Source of the DNA: Candidatus Delongbacteria bacterium | GTDB taxonomy: Bacteria > CAIWAD01 | NCBI GenBank assembly: GCA_041675285.1 | Contig: JBAYTZ010000007.1 | Location: forward strand, 147,666 to 211,665 | Length of the DNA stretch: 64,000 nucleotides | Direction of reading: 5' to 3' | In this document: positions 39,071-48,379 of the stretch, piece after piece | How positions within the stretch are numbered: position 1 is the stretch's first letter | How the letters are laid out: each line of letters begins with the position of its first letter | Position numbers and translations under genes: made by a program | Notes under the pieces: model-generated | The model's database searches: none | What the model was told of the DNA's origin: nothing | What the model saw: the letters and a program-made list of their open reading frames with translations, nothing else

Positions 39071-42000
39071 TCAGTGGGTGGCGCGCACCTGGAAGATGCG
39101 CAGCTCGTCGGCGCCCGCCGGCAGGGTCAGGCTGGTGCCTGCCGTGCTGCCCGCCAGGTTCCACGCGCCGCCCTGGGAGGGCGCCGAGTAGACGTGGTAG
39201 CCCAGGGCGCCCGGAATCGCCGTCCAACTGAGCTGGATCATCGAGCCGGCCAGCAGCTGGATCTGGGTCTGCGGCACGCCCAGCAGCAGCAGCTGGTAGT
39301 CGCAGGCGGCCGAGAGGGCCGAGTTGCCGGCCGGGCTGGCGTCCACGGCCTGCACCTGGTACTGCACCGTCGCGGGGGCCGGCAGGCCGGGCAGGTCGCC
39401 CGTCCACAGGTCGCCGCCGGCCGCCGTCAACCCGGCGGACTGCGGCGCGCCGCCGTCCACGCTGAACAGCAGGCTGGCCGAGGCGACACCGCTGGCGTCC
39501 GTGATGCTGGCCGTGACGGCGCGGGGCTGGTCGGTCCAGCTGTCGTCCAGGCAGCTTAGGCTGATCAGCGGTGCGCTCTGGTCGACGTTGCCCACCAGCA
39601 GGCTGACCGGCACCACGACGCTGGATTCGTCGGGGTCGTTGCTGCTGAGCGTGACCAGGCCCGTATAGGTTCCGGCCGTCAGGTCGCTGGCGTCGAAGGT
39701 CACGCTCAGCGCGCTGCTGCCGTCGGCATTCACGCTGCCGCTGGTCGGCGCGACGCTCAGCCAGGGCGTCTGGGAGCTGAACTCGATGGCCAGGCCGTTG
39801 CCCAGGTAGGCGGCGTTGGCCACCACCTGCAGGCCGTCCGTGCCAGCGGCGTTCTCGATGCCCACCGTGCAGCCCGTGGCGGCCGTCACGGTCTGGTACT
39901 GGAAGAGGATCCGGCCGTCGCTGAACAGCAGCGCCTGGAAGGTCTGGTAGCTGCCGGTGCCGTAGAGCGGCACGCCCGTCCACTGCACGATGAAGCGACC
40001 GTTGGCCCCGTCGGCCAGGTACTTGACGCTGCCCGCCGAACCCGGGTTGAGGTCGTCCCAGAAGGGCGCCAGCAGGTTGTTGGGCTCCGCCGCGCCGGGG
40101 ATGCCCTGGTTGGTGTAGGTCGTGGCGCTGGTGGTGAAACTCAGGTAGCCGTTGCTGCCCACCTTGAGCGTGCTGAAGGTCGTCCCGTAGAACGAGAAGG
40201 GGAAGCCCAGCGGCAGCGCGGCGCTGAGGCCGTCGTCGCTGGTGCCCGTCGCCCAGCTCACCGTCGTGCCCGTGGCGCTGATGTCCACCCAGCTGTAGGC
40301 CGGGCCGCCGGCCTGGTTGGAATCCTCCCAGCGGTAGCCGAACGCGTCGGGACCGCCCGCGTTGCGTTCGAAAGTGCCCGGGCGCGGGTCCGCCTCGCCC
40401 TTGGCCAGTTTGAGGAAGGGCAGGCTGCTCTGCAGGCTGACCGTGGAGGCCGCGGCGCTCCAAGTCAGCGTGGCTTCTCCCGTGTTGAGGATCGTCAGAC
40501 TCTCCGTGCCGGTCTGGCCCGGGGCCAGGGTCTTGCTCAGGCTGGCCGGCGTCACGGAGATGTCCGGGTAGCTCGGCTGGCCCAGCGCGGGCAGGACGAT
40601 GTCGTCCACCCAGGCCGCGTCGCTGTTGGTGCTGACGGAGCCGTCCTTGGAATAGGTCCAGGTGCAGGTGTGGGCGCCGGCGGCCAGCGTGTAGCTCGCC
40701 AGGGTCCAGTCCAGCTCGCCCGACCAGGCGCCCTGCTCGACGCCGTCGACGTAAAAGCGCAGGAAGTCGTAGGTGGCCTCGGAGGAGACCTTGTAATAGA
40801 AGGACAGGCTGCTGCTGGACGCCACCTGCAGGGCCAGGCTCATGCTCGAGGTCTGGTTGTGGGTGATGACCCCGCTGCGGGCCGCGAAACTGCCGCCGTG
40901 CACGGTGCCCGTACCCACGGTCCAGGGCAGGGTGCTCTGGCTCCAGCTCCAGGCGCTGAAGTCGCCGCTCTCGAAGCCCTCGGTGGTGAGGCCGGAGGTC
41001 AGGCTGAAAGTGAGCGTGGTGCTGTAGCCGCCCGCGGCGCTGATCACCAGGCTGAAGGAGGCCACGTGGCCCACGGGCGTGGCGGGATCCACGCTGATCA
41101 CGAAGGAATTGCTGCTGGCCGCGCTGCCGCCCGTGGCGATGGCGGGCCAGGCGCCGCTGGCGTCGCTGACGCTGATGTAGGGGCTGGTCTCGCTCAGGGT
41201 GCCCGTGATGCTGCTGGCCGCCGCGCCGGAGTTGGCCAGCGTGATGACCAGGGTCGGCGTCTCGCCGGGATCCAGCGCGCCGTCGTCGCCGTCGGAGACA
41301 GTCACGCCGCCCAGGGCCAGGACCGGCACGGTGAGCGGCGCGTCATCCACGCCGTCCAGGACCGTGAGGCCCGTGTTGCCGGGATCCAGCCAGTCCACCA
41401 GCCGCGTGGCGGCGCTGGAGCCGCGGTTCCAGCTCATGGAGAACTTGCCGTACCAGTCGGAGGTAAGGCTGGAACAGCTGGCGTAGCCGCCGTGCAGCTG
41501 GCCCGTGATCCGGTGGTTCTGGTCGAAGAGCGGGCTGCCCGAGCTGCCGCCCTCGGTGGTCCCGTCGTCCCACTGGGTGATCTTCCAATGGGAGTCCACC
41601 ACGCCCGAGGTGCCCAGGTAGCGGTCGCTGCTGGTGGCGTTGTTGTCGAAGCTGATCTTCTTGATGTCGCCCGAGGGGTGGTGGATGCCCACGCTCAGCG
41701 TGCTGGCCGTGTTGACGGCGCTCCAGCCGGCGAAGTGCGCGTTGTAGGCGGCGGGGATGTTCTCCGTCAGCTCCACCAGCGTGAAATCCGAGTCCGCGTT
41801 GGTGGCGCGCAGCGTGCAGCCCGTCACCGACGTGTAGCTCACGTTCTGGTTTGTGCAACCCGGGCTCTCGTAGTTGAAGACAAAGATGTAGCTGCCCGTG
41901 GACAGCCCGCAGTGGTTGGCCGTAAGGAGATACTGGCGCAGGTCCTGGGCCGTGTTGTTGACCAGCGCGCCGCTGCAGAGGGCCGAGCCGCCGCTGGTGA

Positions 42001-42700
42001 GGATCAGCGCCACGGCGCGCTTCTGGGTCTGCCAGGGGGCGCCTTCGGGACAGTTGACGTTGTTGTTGCAGCTGCCCGAGTCGCCGTAGGCGCGCTCGTC
42101 TTCCACGCGGCCGAACACGTTGCGGTAGGCGTGCACCACGGAGCTGACGTGCAGGTCGCCCGGGAAGGCCACCCAGGCCGGCTCGTGATACTCCAGCACC
42201 ACGGCGTCGCCAGGGGTGGGCTGGGTGGCGAAGCTGCCGTCCGGCGAGCTGGCGCTGTTGTACTCCGTGAAGGCGCCGATGAGCTGGCTCTGGTCGTCGA
42301 GGTAGAGGAAGAACTCGGCGCCGGCGGGCAGCTGGAAGCGGTCGTACTGGAGGTTCAGGCTGTAGGCGCCTGGACTGGCGAGGCGCAGGCGCCAGACCCG
42401 GCCGCCGTCGGGCAGCGTGGACCAGACCCCCGCGTTGTCCAGCCCCAGATCCACCGGCACGGGAGCGCCGAAGCGCCAGGGCGTGCTGGCCTTGTCCGCG
42501 CCGGCGTCTTCCGCCAGATAGCGCGCCACGTCGGGGGCGGGCAGAGACAGGCTGGGCACCGTCTCGGCCAGCGGGTGACGGAAACTGGGCGGCGTGCCGC
42601 CCGCGCTCACCTGGGCCCGGGCCGGGCCAACGGTGGCGAGTAGGGCCAGCAGGCACCCCAGACCGGTCCAGCGACGGACCGGATTCGACAGGAAACTCAT
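39071..42700 (-). CDS. Large secreted trypsin-like (lysyl-endopeptidase-type) protease
   Basis: A 1209-residue protein with a signal peptide ending GPARA. After a 200-residue N-terminal beta domain comes a chymotrypsin-fold protease of the lysyl endopeptidase type. Its triad is H263 (LLTANHCG), D305 (NADSDFTLVEL) and S387 (EGGSSGSPLF), with paired Cys around it (CNNNVNC, LCSG, CTNQ, GCTL). The remaining 750 residues are Ig/jelly-roll adhesion modules: a CARDB-like segment, a MAM-like 'TEGFESGDFSAWSW...' domain, BACON-like Ig and a last fibronectin-III-like repeat ending RIFQVRATH. No NPFNP tail is present. It should digest extracellular proteins. A GC-rich hairpin at about 39020-39060 may terminate it. 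Confidence 0.88.
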   Translation of the reverse strand: MSFLSNPVRRWTGLGCLLALLATVGPARAQVSAGGTPPSFRHPLAETVPSLSLPAPDVARYLAEDAGADKASTPWRFGAPVPVDLGLDNAGVWSTLPDGGRVWRLRLASPGAYSLNLQYDRFQLPAGAEFFLYLDDQSQLIGAFTEYNSASSPDGSFATQPTPGDAVVLEYHEPAWVAFPGDLHVSSVVHAYRNVFGRVEDERAYGDSGSCNNNVNCPEGAPWQTQKRAVALILTSGGSALCSGALVNNTAQDLRQYLLTANHCGLSTGSYIFVFNYESPGCTNQNVSYTSVTGCTLRATNADSDFTLVELTENIPAAYNAHFAGWSAVNTASTLSVGIHHPSGDIKKISFDNNATSSDRYLGTSGVVDSHWKITQWDDGTTEGGSSGSPLFDQNHRITGQLHGGYASCSSLTSDWYGKFSMSWNRGSSAATRLVDWLDPGNTGLTVLDGVDDAPLTVPVLALGGVTVSDGDDGALDPGETPTLVITLANSGAAASSITGTLSETSPYISVSDASGAWPAIATGGSAASSNSFVISVDPATPVGHVASFSLVISAAGGYSTTLTFSLTSGLTTEGFESGDFSAWSWSQSTLPWTVGTGTVHGGSFAARSGVITHNQTSSMSLALQVASSSSLSFYYKVSSEATYDFLRFYVDGVEQGAWSGELDWTLASYTLAAGAHTCTWTYSKDGSVSTNSDAAWVDDIVLPALGQPSYPDISVTPASLSKTLAPGQTGTESLTILNTGEATLTWSAAASTVSLQSSLPFLKLAKGEADPRPGTFERNAGGPDAFGYRWEDSNQAGGPAYSWVDISATGTTVSWATGTSDDGLSAALPLGFPFSFYGTTFSTLKVGSNGYLSFTTSATTYTNQGIPGAAEPNNLLAPFWDDLNPGSAGSVKYLADGANGRFIVQWTGVPLYGTGSYQTFQALLFSDGRILFQYQTVTAATGCTVGIENAAGTDGLQVVANAAYLGNGLAIEFSSQTPWLSVAPTSGSVNADGSSALSVTFDASDLTAGTYTGLVTLSSNDPDESSVVVPVSLLVGNVDQSAPLISLSCLDDSWTDQPRAVTASITDASGVASASLLFSVDGGAPQSAGLTAAGGDLWTGDLPGLPAPATVQYQVQAVDASPAGNSALSAACDYQLLLLGVPQTQIQLLAGSMIQLSWTAIPGALGYHVYSAPSQGGAWNLAGSTAGTSLTLPAGADELRIFQVRATH

Positions 42701-42934
42701 GGCACACTCCGGCTGCGGTTGGTCCCCCGGCGGGGAGGAACAGGATGTTGAACAAGTGGATTGGGCAAGGATACCTGCGCAAGAATCAGGCCCTCTGGAG
42801 CGGCCCGCCGGACGTGAAACAGGCTATCTGACCACGAAGAAAGCGTCCGCATCGTTCCAAAGTCGAGGCGGGGCTCGCGCCGGAATTTGCACAAGTCACG
42901 GGGTCCGTGGGGCCGGGCTGGCCGGGCAGGAACG

Positions 42935-42967
42935 AAAAAGGGCCGTTGGATAGATCTCCTCCGGCCC
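42935..42967 (-). terminator. Terminator of the proline dehydrogenase gene
   Basis: On the minus strand GGGCCG pairs with CGGCCC across a 16-base loop and is followed by TTTTT. It lies about 20 bases after the stop codon. Confidence 0.7.
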
Positions 42968-42987
42968 CGAAACGGCTGAATCCGCGC

Positions 42988-43893
42988 TCAGTGCTTGCGG
43001 AAGAAATCCTTGACGAAGTGCATGACCAGGTCCGGATTCTCCTTGAGGCGCCGGGTGCTGTAGGCGAACCAGGCTTCGCCGAAGGGCACGTAGACGCGCA
43101 GCTTGTGGCCCTGGCCCACGATCTCGCGCCGCAGCCCGGGCAGCACGCCCAGCAGCATCTGGAACTCGTAGCGGTCGGGCGTGAGCTTGAGCCGCTTGAT
43201 GATTTTCAGCGCCCCCTCCACGAGGAAGCGGTCGTGGGTGGCGATGCCCACGTAATTGCCGGCTTCCAGCAGGGCCTCCAGGCAGCGCAGGTAGTTGTCG
43301 CGGATCTCCTGGTAGCCGTGGTAGGCCAGTTCCACCGGCTCCTTGTAGATGCCCTTGCAGAGCCGCAGGTGGGTTCCGGCGGGAATCAGCCGCTGCTCGA
43401 TGTCCGGCAACGTGCGCCGCAGGTAGGCCTGGATCACCACGCCCACCCGGCCCGGGAACTGGGCCCGCAGCTCGTCGTGCAGGTCCAGCGTGGCGTCGGT
43501 GAAGGGCGTGTCCTCCATGTCGATGCGCAGGAAGCTGCCCTGGCGGTCGACCTGCTCCAGGATGGCGCGGTAGTTCGCGCGGCAGAGGGCCGGGTCGAGG
43601 GCCAGCCCCATCTGCGTGGGTTTCACGCTGACGTTGGCGTCCAGGCCGTCCCGGGCGATGCGCTCCACCACCTGCAGGTAGAGCTTGGCGTAGGCGTGGG
43701 TCTCCTCGGGGCGCTGGACATGCTCGCCCAGCACGTCCAGGGTCAGGCAGCAGCCCTCGGCCATGAGCTCCCGGCCGACGCGCACCGCGTCGTCCAGCTG
43801 CTCGCCGCTGATGTAGTGCCGGGAAAGGTGCCCCACCAGTTTCTTGGGGAAGTAGGGCAGTGTATTGGCAACCAGATTGTTGAAAGCGGACAT
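42988..43893 (-). CDS. Monofunctional proline dehydrogenase
   Basis: This FAD enzyme oxidises proline to pyrroline-5-carboxylate and passes electrons to quinone. The 301-residue protein is the short, single-function type. It shows the TIM-barrel strands and ligands: 'LTLDVLGEHV', 'NVSVKPTQMGLALD', FLRIDMEDTPFTD, 'VGVVIQAYLRRTLPDI', 'LRLCKGIYKEP' and 'EFQMLLGVLPGLR', then VYVPFGEAWFAYSTRRLKE at the end. The YxxxRRxxE end is the proline-binding signature. No P5C dehydrogenase (putA C-terminal half) is adjacent. Twenty-seven bases separate it from the folC stop upstream, so the two may share a transcript. Confidence 0.95.
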   Translation of the reverse strand: MSAFNNLVANTLPYFPKKLVGHLSRHYISGEQLDDAVRVGRELMAEGCCLTLDVLGEHVQRPEETHAYAKLYLQVVERIARDGLDANVSVKPTQMGLALDPALCRANYRAILEQVDRQGSFLRIDMEDTPFTDATLDLHDELRAQFPGRVGVVIQAYLRRTLPDIEQRLIPAGTHLRLCKGIYKEPVELAYHGYQEIRDNYLRCLEALLEAGNYVGIATHDRFLVEGALKIIKRLKLTPDRYEFQMLLGVLPGLRREIVGQGHKLRVYVPFGEAWFAYSTRRLKENPDLVMHFVKDFFRKH

Positions 43894-43920
43894 GGGTCCT
43901 CCGGTTTGGTTGTCAGGATT

Positions 43921-45264
43921 TTAATGATTCGCCGGGCCACCGGCGCGGCCCCGGCGCCCGTACTCCGCGTTGAGCCGGCGCAGGCAGGGGTCGGGGTTGA
44001 GGGCCTGGTCGATGCTGTAGGCGCTGCCGGTCAGTACCACCAGCTCGTCGTCCCGCCGGCCGGCCTCCGCCAGGGCCAGCGCGCGGACGGGATCGGGCTC
44101 CACCTGCAAAGGCAGATTGGGAAAGGCCGCGCGGCACTCGTCGGCCAGCGCGCCGGGAGCGCGCCCGGCATAGGAGGCGCCGGTGAGCACCACGTGCGCC
44201 GTCCGATCCGCCAGCGGCGCCAGCATGGGAGCCAGCGCGCGCTCCCGGCTCACGCCGAAGACCAGCACCAGCGGCCGGCCGGGAAAGACTTCGGCCAGTT
44301 GGGCGGCCAGGGCCGCCAGCTTGTCCGGGTTGTGGGCCACGTCGGCCACCAGGTGGGGCCGGGGCTGCCAGAAGCGCCCGGGCAGGGGCGGCACCGCCAG
44401 CAGGGTGCGCAGCAGCTCATTGGGCTCCAGCCCGGGTTCCGCCCGTTCCAGGGTGGCCAGCGCCAGGGCCAGGTTGCGCCAGGCGTGCTCGGGCAGACCG
44501 GTTGTGTCACACAGCGTCGCCGCCCGCAGGCGCAGCCCGGTGACCGCCGCCTCGTCCACCACGTGCAGGGGCGCGCCCTCCTGCTCCGCCACCCGGCGGA
44601 TCACCTCCAGGGCCTGGCCGCGGGCCCCGGTGAGCAACGGCACGCCGGGCCGGGCGATGCCGGCCTTCTCCAGCGCACGCTGCCAGACGGCATGCCCCAG
44701 GGTGCGCGGGTGGTCGTTGCCCACGTTGGTCAGAACGCAGAGGGCCGGCGTCAGGGCCATGCTGGGCGCGTAGCGTCCGCCCACCCCCGTCTCCAGGATG
44801 CCCCAGCGCGCGCCGGCCTCGGCGAAGGCCTGCAGGCTGAGCAGGATGCCCGCCTCGGCGAAACTGAGGCCGCGTTCGAGTCCCCGTTCGGCGCGATCCA
44901 AGGAGTGCGGGCGGATCCGTTCGCGCCACAGCCGGCTCCAGGTCGAGTGGGGCAGCGGCACGCCGTTCAGACTGCAACGCTCGGCGAAGTCGAAGAGGTG
45001 CGGATTGGTCATGGCGCCCGCCGGACCCACCAGGGCCAGCCCGGCCTCCAGCAGGCGGCAGGTGCTGCCCTTGCCGTTGGTGCCCGCCACGTGGATCAAC
45101 CGGGCGGGATGGCCCTGCGGCCAGAAGGACTGGATGGAGTCCACCAGCCAGCGGATGCGCAGCAACTTGTGCAGCGCCCACTCGTCGTGATACAATTCAT
45201 CCACGGTGGACAGGTAGGCGGGATCGAAGTCCGCGGGCAGCGGGGTGTCGGCTTGCTCTTCCAT
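43921..45264 (-). CDS. folC: Folylpolyglutamate / dihydrofolate synthase
   Basis: FolC adds glutamate to dihydropteroate and to folates, using ATP. The 447-residue Mur-ligase-type protein has the P-loop LIHVAGTNGKGSTCRLLEAG, the omega-loop 'ERCSLNGVPLPHSTW' and 'WGILETGVGGRYAPS' with its metal ligand region. 'VLTNVGNDHPRTLGHAVWQRALEKAGIARPG' carries the conserved HxxxLG and the carbamylated-Lys segment. The C-terminal domain has 'LVADVAHNPDKLAALAAQLA' and 'LVFGVSRER'. Length is typical (about 420-450). The start is divergent from the flavoprotein gene, 78 bases away. Confidence 0.95.
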   Translation of the reverse strand: MEEQADTPLPADFDPAYLSTVDELYHDEWALHKLLRIRWLVDSIQSFWPQGHPARLIHVAGTNGKGSTCRLLEAGLALVGPAGAMTNPHLFDFAERCSLNGVPLPHSTWSRLWRERIRPHSLDRAERGLERGLSFAEAGILLSLQAFAEAGARWGILETGVGGRYAPSMALTPALCVLTNVGNDHPRTLGHAVWQRALEKAGIARPGVPLLTGARGQALEVIRRVAEQEGAPLHVVDEAAVTGLRLRAATLCDTTGLPEHAWRNLALALATLERAEPGLEPNELLRTLLAVPPLPGRFWQPRPHLVADVAHNPDKLAALAAQLAEVFPGRPLVLVFGVSRERALAPMLAPLADRTAHVVLTGASYAGRAPGALADECRAAFPNLPLQVEPDPVRALALAEAGRRDDELVVLTGSAYSIDQALNPDPCLRRLNAEYGRRGRAGGPANH

Positions 45265-45342
45265 GGGCCCAATATGGCTACGCAGGTGCTTACCTACATT
45301 GGCCGCGCGCAGCCCCTCAGGCTGCCAAGACAGGGAGCGGAC

Positions 45343-46824
45343 GTGGACGAACAGCTGGTGATCATCGGCGGAAACACGGCGGGTCTGGCGGCGGCGTTGG
45401 CGGCCCGGCGGCGGCGCGCCGACCTGCGCATCCTGGTTCTGGAAGCCTCCGGCGAGATCTCCTGGGGCGCCTGCGGCCTGCCCTACAACCTGGCGGATCC
45501 GACCCGCGCCCCGGAGGATCTGCGCGTGCGGCCCGCCGCCTTTTTCCACGAACAGGACATCCAACTGGCGCTGGGCCAGCGCGTGCTGGCCGTGGACCCG
45601 ACGGCCCGCCGCCTGCAGCTGGAGCGTCGCGGCGCCGGGGGCGTCGAGCGACTCGAACTGGCCTGGGACCGCCTGGTGGTGGCCAGCGGCGCCCGCAGCC
45701 GCGAGCTGACCATCCCCGGCCTGCCCGCCACGCGGTTGGCTCCCCTCAAGACCCTGGACGATCTGCGCGCCTGGAAGGAACGCTTGGGCGGGCTGCGCCG
45801 CGTGGCGGTGGCCGGAGCCGGGCCGCTGGGGCTGGAGCTGTGCGAGGCCCTGCGCCAGCTGGGACTGGAGGTCCTGCTGGTGGATCCGGAACCGCTGCCG
45901 CTGAAGGGCTGGCCCCGGGAGCTGCGCGCGGCCGTGGCCGCGGAGCTGGAGCGGCAGGGCGTCCGCCTCCGGCTGGGTTGGAGCATCCGCCGGGCGGAGG
46001 ACCAACCCCTGGCCTGCCGCCTGGAGCTGGAGTCCCCGGCCGGCGGTACGGCGCTGGAGGAAGTGGAGCTGGTGGCCGCCTGCGCGGGCATTACGCCCAA
46101 CACGGAGTTCCTGCCCCGCAGCCTGGAGCGGACCGCTGCCGGGGCGCTGGCGGTGAGCGCCGCCTTGCGGGTGGGCGGTCTGCCCGTCTGGGCGGCGGGG
46201 GATTGCGCCTGCCGCGAACCGGCGGTGCCCGCGCGGGCGGGGGAGTCCGCGCGGGTCTGGAATCCCCAGGCCCGCGAGGCGCTGACGGGCGGCCGGGTGG
46301 CCGGCTGGAACGCCGCCGCGGGGGCCGACGAGCGCCAAGCGACCCCGGGGACGCTGACCCAGGTGCTGCGCTGCTTCGGGTTGGAACTGGCGCGCTGCGG
46401 ACGCTTGAGCGAACCGGATGAGGTCGCGGCGGCGCCCGCCGTCGTGGACATCCCGCCGGTGAGCGGACTGCTGGGCCTGGGGATGGCCCGCGCGGCCCGT
46501 CCAAGCGCGGCCGCACCGGCCGCCGTGAGGCGTTCCCGGGCGGCGGGCCAAACGCTTGGCCATGCTCTGCCCGGCGCCGGACGGTTGGAGGTCTGGCTGG
46601 AGGCGGAACCGGACGGCCGCCTGCGCGGCGGCGCGATTCTCTCGGAAGGTTGCGGCGGGGCCCTGCGCATCAATCCGCTGGCCGCCCTGCTGCAGCGGGC
46701 CGGCACGGCGGCGGAGCTGGCCGCGCTGGACCTGGCCTACAGCCCGCCCTTCGGACCGCTGGCCGATCCGCTGCTGCGCGCGGCGGAGCACCTGTCCCAG
46801 CCGTCCGCGGCCCCGCTTCCCTAG
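45343..46824 (+). CDS. FAD-dependent pyridine-nucleotide disulfide oxidoreductase (CoA-disulfide reductase / NADH oxidase type)
   Basis: The 493-residue protein starts at GTG with AGGGAG about five bases upstream. FAD binding is at the N-terminus (LVIIGGNTAGLAAALAARRR). The single active-site Cys lies in ISWGACGLPYNLAD, as in CoA-disulfide reductases and Nox. The NAD site is VAVAGAGPLGLELCEALRQLG, and WAAGDCACRE is the second FAD contact. The C-terminal dimerisation domain is degenerate and Ala-rich, with 'TLGHALPGAGRLEVWLEAEPDGRLRGG'. Substrates could be CoA disulfide, persulfide or oxygen; sequence does not decide. Longer starts have no signal sequence or ribosome-binding site. Confidence 0.85.
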   Translation: MDEQLVIIGGNTAGLAAALAARRRRADLRILVLEASGEISWGACGLPYNLADPTRAPEDLRVRPAAFFHEQDIQLALGQRVLAVDPTARRLQLERRGAGGVERLELAWDRLVVASGARSRELTIPGLPATRLAPLKTLDDLRAWKERLGGLRRVAVAGAGPLGLELCEALRQLGLEVLLVDPEPLPLKGWPRELRAAVAAELERQGVRLRLGWSIRRAEDQPLACRLELESPAGGTALEEVELVAACAGITPNTEFLPRSLERTAAGALAVSAALRVGGLPVWAAGDCACREPAVPARAGESARVWNPQAREALTGGRVAGWNAAAGADERQATPGTLTQVLRCFGLELARCGRLSEPDEVAAAPAVVDIPPVSGLLGLGMARAARPSAAAPAAVRRSRAAGQTLGHALPGAGRLEVWLEAEPDGRLRGGAILSEGCGGALRINPLAALLQRAGTAAELAALDLAYSPPFGPLADPLLRAAEHLSQPSAAPLP

Positions 46825-46884
46825 CCCCAGAGACTCCCGGTGGCGGGAGTGGGGGGACGACCGGGCCGCACGATTCCTCAATCC

Positions 46885-47532
46885 TCAGAATCGAATCCCC
46901 AGCAGCAACGGCTCCACGTGGAAGAGGACTTTGCTGCCCTGGAGGTTGTGGCCGGCCAGGTCAGGCGGTTCCGGACCGCCATACATGCCGGCCATGACGG
47001 CGAAGGAGGCGAAGAAGCGGCCGCTGGAAAACTCAATGCCTGAGCCCACGAATCCGCCAAATCGGTTGAGCTGCACCCGCCGGTGGTCGTCCTGGAGGCG
47101 GCCCGCTTCCCACGTGCGGCGCACGCCGGCCAGCAGATAGCCCTTCCTGTTCGAACCCGGCGTATACCACTGAACCCGCACATCGGTGAGGAGTACTTGG
47201 AAGTCCTGATCCTTTATGCTCCGCCAGTAGACAGGCAGGGCAAGCCCCCAGGCAGACCTGGGCGGATGCCAGGTGGGCAGCACCTGAATCACCAGTGGAT
47301 CATCGCCATGCGTACCCCCCCGCTCAAACCAACCTGAGCCACCTGAGCCCGAGGGATTGTCAAGGGAGCGGAGCACTGGTTGGAAGGCCAATTCCCACGG
47401 ATTCAGGGCCAGGGAAAAGCTGCGTGCGGCCACGGGTTGCGTCGCGGCCGGAGTCGGCTCAGTGGCAGCGGCCAGTCCGGCCAGGAGCACCAGCAGGCTT
47501 GCGCCGCATCGGAGGCGGAACCAGGGCGCCAT
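46885..47532 (-). CDS. Predicted outer-membrane barrel protein (paralogue of the next gene)
   Basis: A 215-residue protein with GGGAGG before the ATG and a signal peptide (MAPWFRLRCGASLLVLLAGLAAA). The rest is amphipathic beta: 'GLALPVYWRSIKDQDFQVLL' and 'YLLAGVRRTWEAGR', then 'VEPLLLGIRF' at the end with a terminal Phe as in outer-membrane barrels. It aligns with the middle of the following gene ('LVVPIWIRTVNEDSEFRGTL', 'YWLGGLRQAWLSGR'), so the two are tandem paralogues. No specific function is recognised. Confidence 0.65.
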   Translation of the reverse strand: MAPWFRLRCGASLLVLLAGLAAATEPTPAATQPVAARSFSLALNPWELAFQPVLRSLDNPSGSGGSGWFERGGTHGDDPLVIQVLPTWHPPRSAWGLALPVYWRSIKDQDFQVLLTDVRVQWYTPGSNRKGYLLAGVRRTWEAGRLQDDHRRVQLNRFGGFVGSGIEFSSGRFFASFAVMAGMYGGPEPPDLAGHNLQGSKVLFHVEPLLLGIRF

Positions 47533-47570
47533 CGGATCCTCCCGCTTCGGCTTCGGTTGGCGACTTCGGG

Positions 47571-48350
47571 TCAGAAGATCAGGCCGAACTTGAAGAACTC
47601 GGCGTCCAGCAGGTAATCCTCGCCCATCAAGCGCTGGTCCCGGATCTCCGTGGAGCTGCCGCCGAAATAGCGGCCGAAGGCCACGTTGCAGTTCCAGTAG
47701 AAGCGCTTGGAATGGGCGCGGAAGCCCACGCCGCCGTAGACGCCGCTCTTCGAGAAGCTCGTGTGCCGTCCCTCGACCAGGGTGAAGTCCTCGAGGTACC
47801 GGTCTTCCGCGCGGCCGGAGAGCCAGGCCTGACGCAGGCCTCCCAGCCAGTAGAACCCGGCGCGCTTGGGGCTGAAATAGTAGCGGCCCTGCAGGTCCAC
47901 CAGGGTGCCGCGGAACTCTGAGTCCTCGTTCACGGTGCGGATCCAGATCGGGACCACCAGTTCCAGCTGGCTGTGCGGCGGGAACCAGAACAGCGAGGCG
48001 CTGATCATGCGGGTCTCGTCCACTGTGGCGGCGATGGCCAGGGGCAGGTTGAAGGCGAAACCCAGCGCCCCGTCGGGGAAGGGATCCTGCGGCACCACCT
48101 CGCGCTCGATGCGGGCCTGGCCTTCCAAGAGGCGCTGCTGCTTGGCCAAGAGCGAGTCCAGTTGTCCCCGGGTTTCTTGGACCTGCCGATCGAGCAGCTC
48201 CTGCTGTTTCACCAGCAGTGTGTCGAGCTTGTCGTCCGCTGTGGGCGCCTGGGCCCTGGCGCCAAGGCTCCAGCCGAGCAGGGCGAGCAGGAGCCAACCG
48301 CTCCACCCCGGCGCGGGGAGCGGGTTCCGGGTGCATTGGGTCGTGCGCAT
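47571..48350 (-). CDS. Predicted outer-membrane barrel protein with N-terminal coiled coil
   Basis: The 259-residue protein has a signal peptide (about 1-34). A 50-residue coiled coil made of a twice-repeated heptad block follows (LDTLLVKQQELLDRQ and LDSLLAKQQRLLEGQ). The barrel covers residues 92-259 and ends YLLDAEFFKFGLIF with a terminal Phe. An N-terminal coiled coil ahead of a small barrel recalls trimeric periplasm-spanning anchors, but no SLH or peptidoglycan-binding motif is seen. It lies 38 bases upstream of its shorter paralogue in the same direction and is probably cotranscribed. Confidence 0.7.
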   Translation of the reverse strand: MRTTQCTRNPLPAPGWSGWLLLALLGWSLGARAQAPTADDKLDTLLVKQQELLDRQVQETRGQLDSLLAKQQRLLEGQARIEREVVPQDPFPDGALGFAFNLPLAIAATVDETRMISASLFWFPPHSQLELVVPIWIRTVNEDSEFRGTLVDLQGRYYFSPKRAGFYWLGGLRQAWLSGRAEDRYLEDFTLVEGRHTSFSKSGVYGGVGFRAHSKRFYWNCNVAFGRYFGGSSTEIRDQRLMGEDYLLDAEFFKFGLIF

Positions 48351-48379
48351 GCTGCCTCCAGTCTTGCAGGTCCGGGGAA

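Noticed and set aside
43921..46881. A 986-codon minus-strand frame covering folC and the flavoprotein region
   Set aside because: Only the last 447 codons are FolC. The upstream part is antisense to the flavoprotein with its FAD and NAD motifs.
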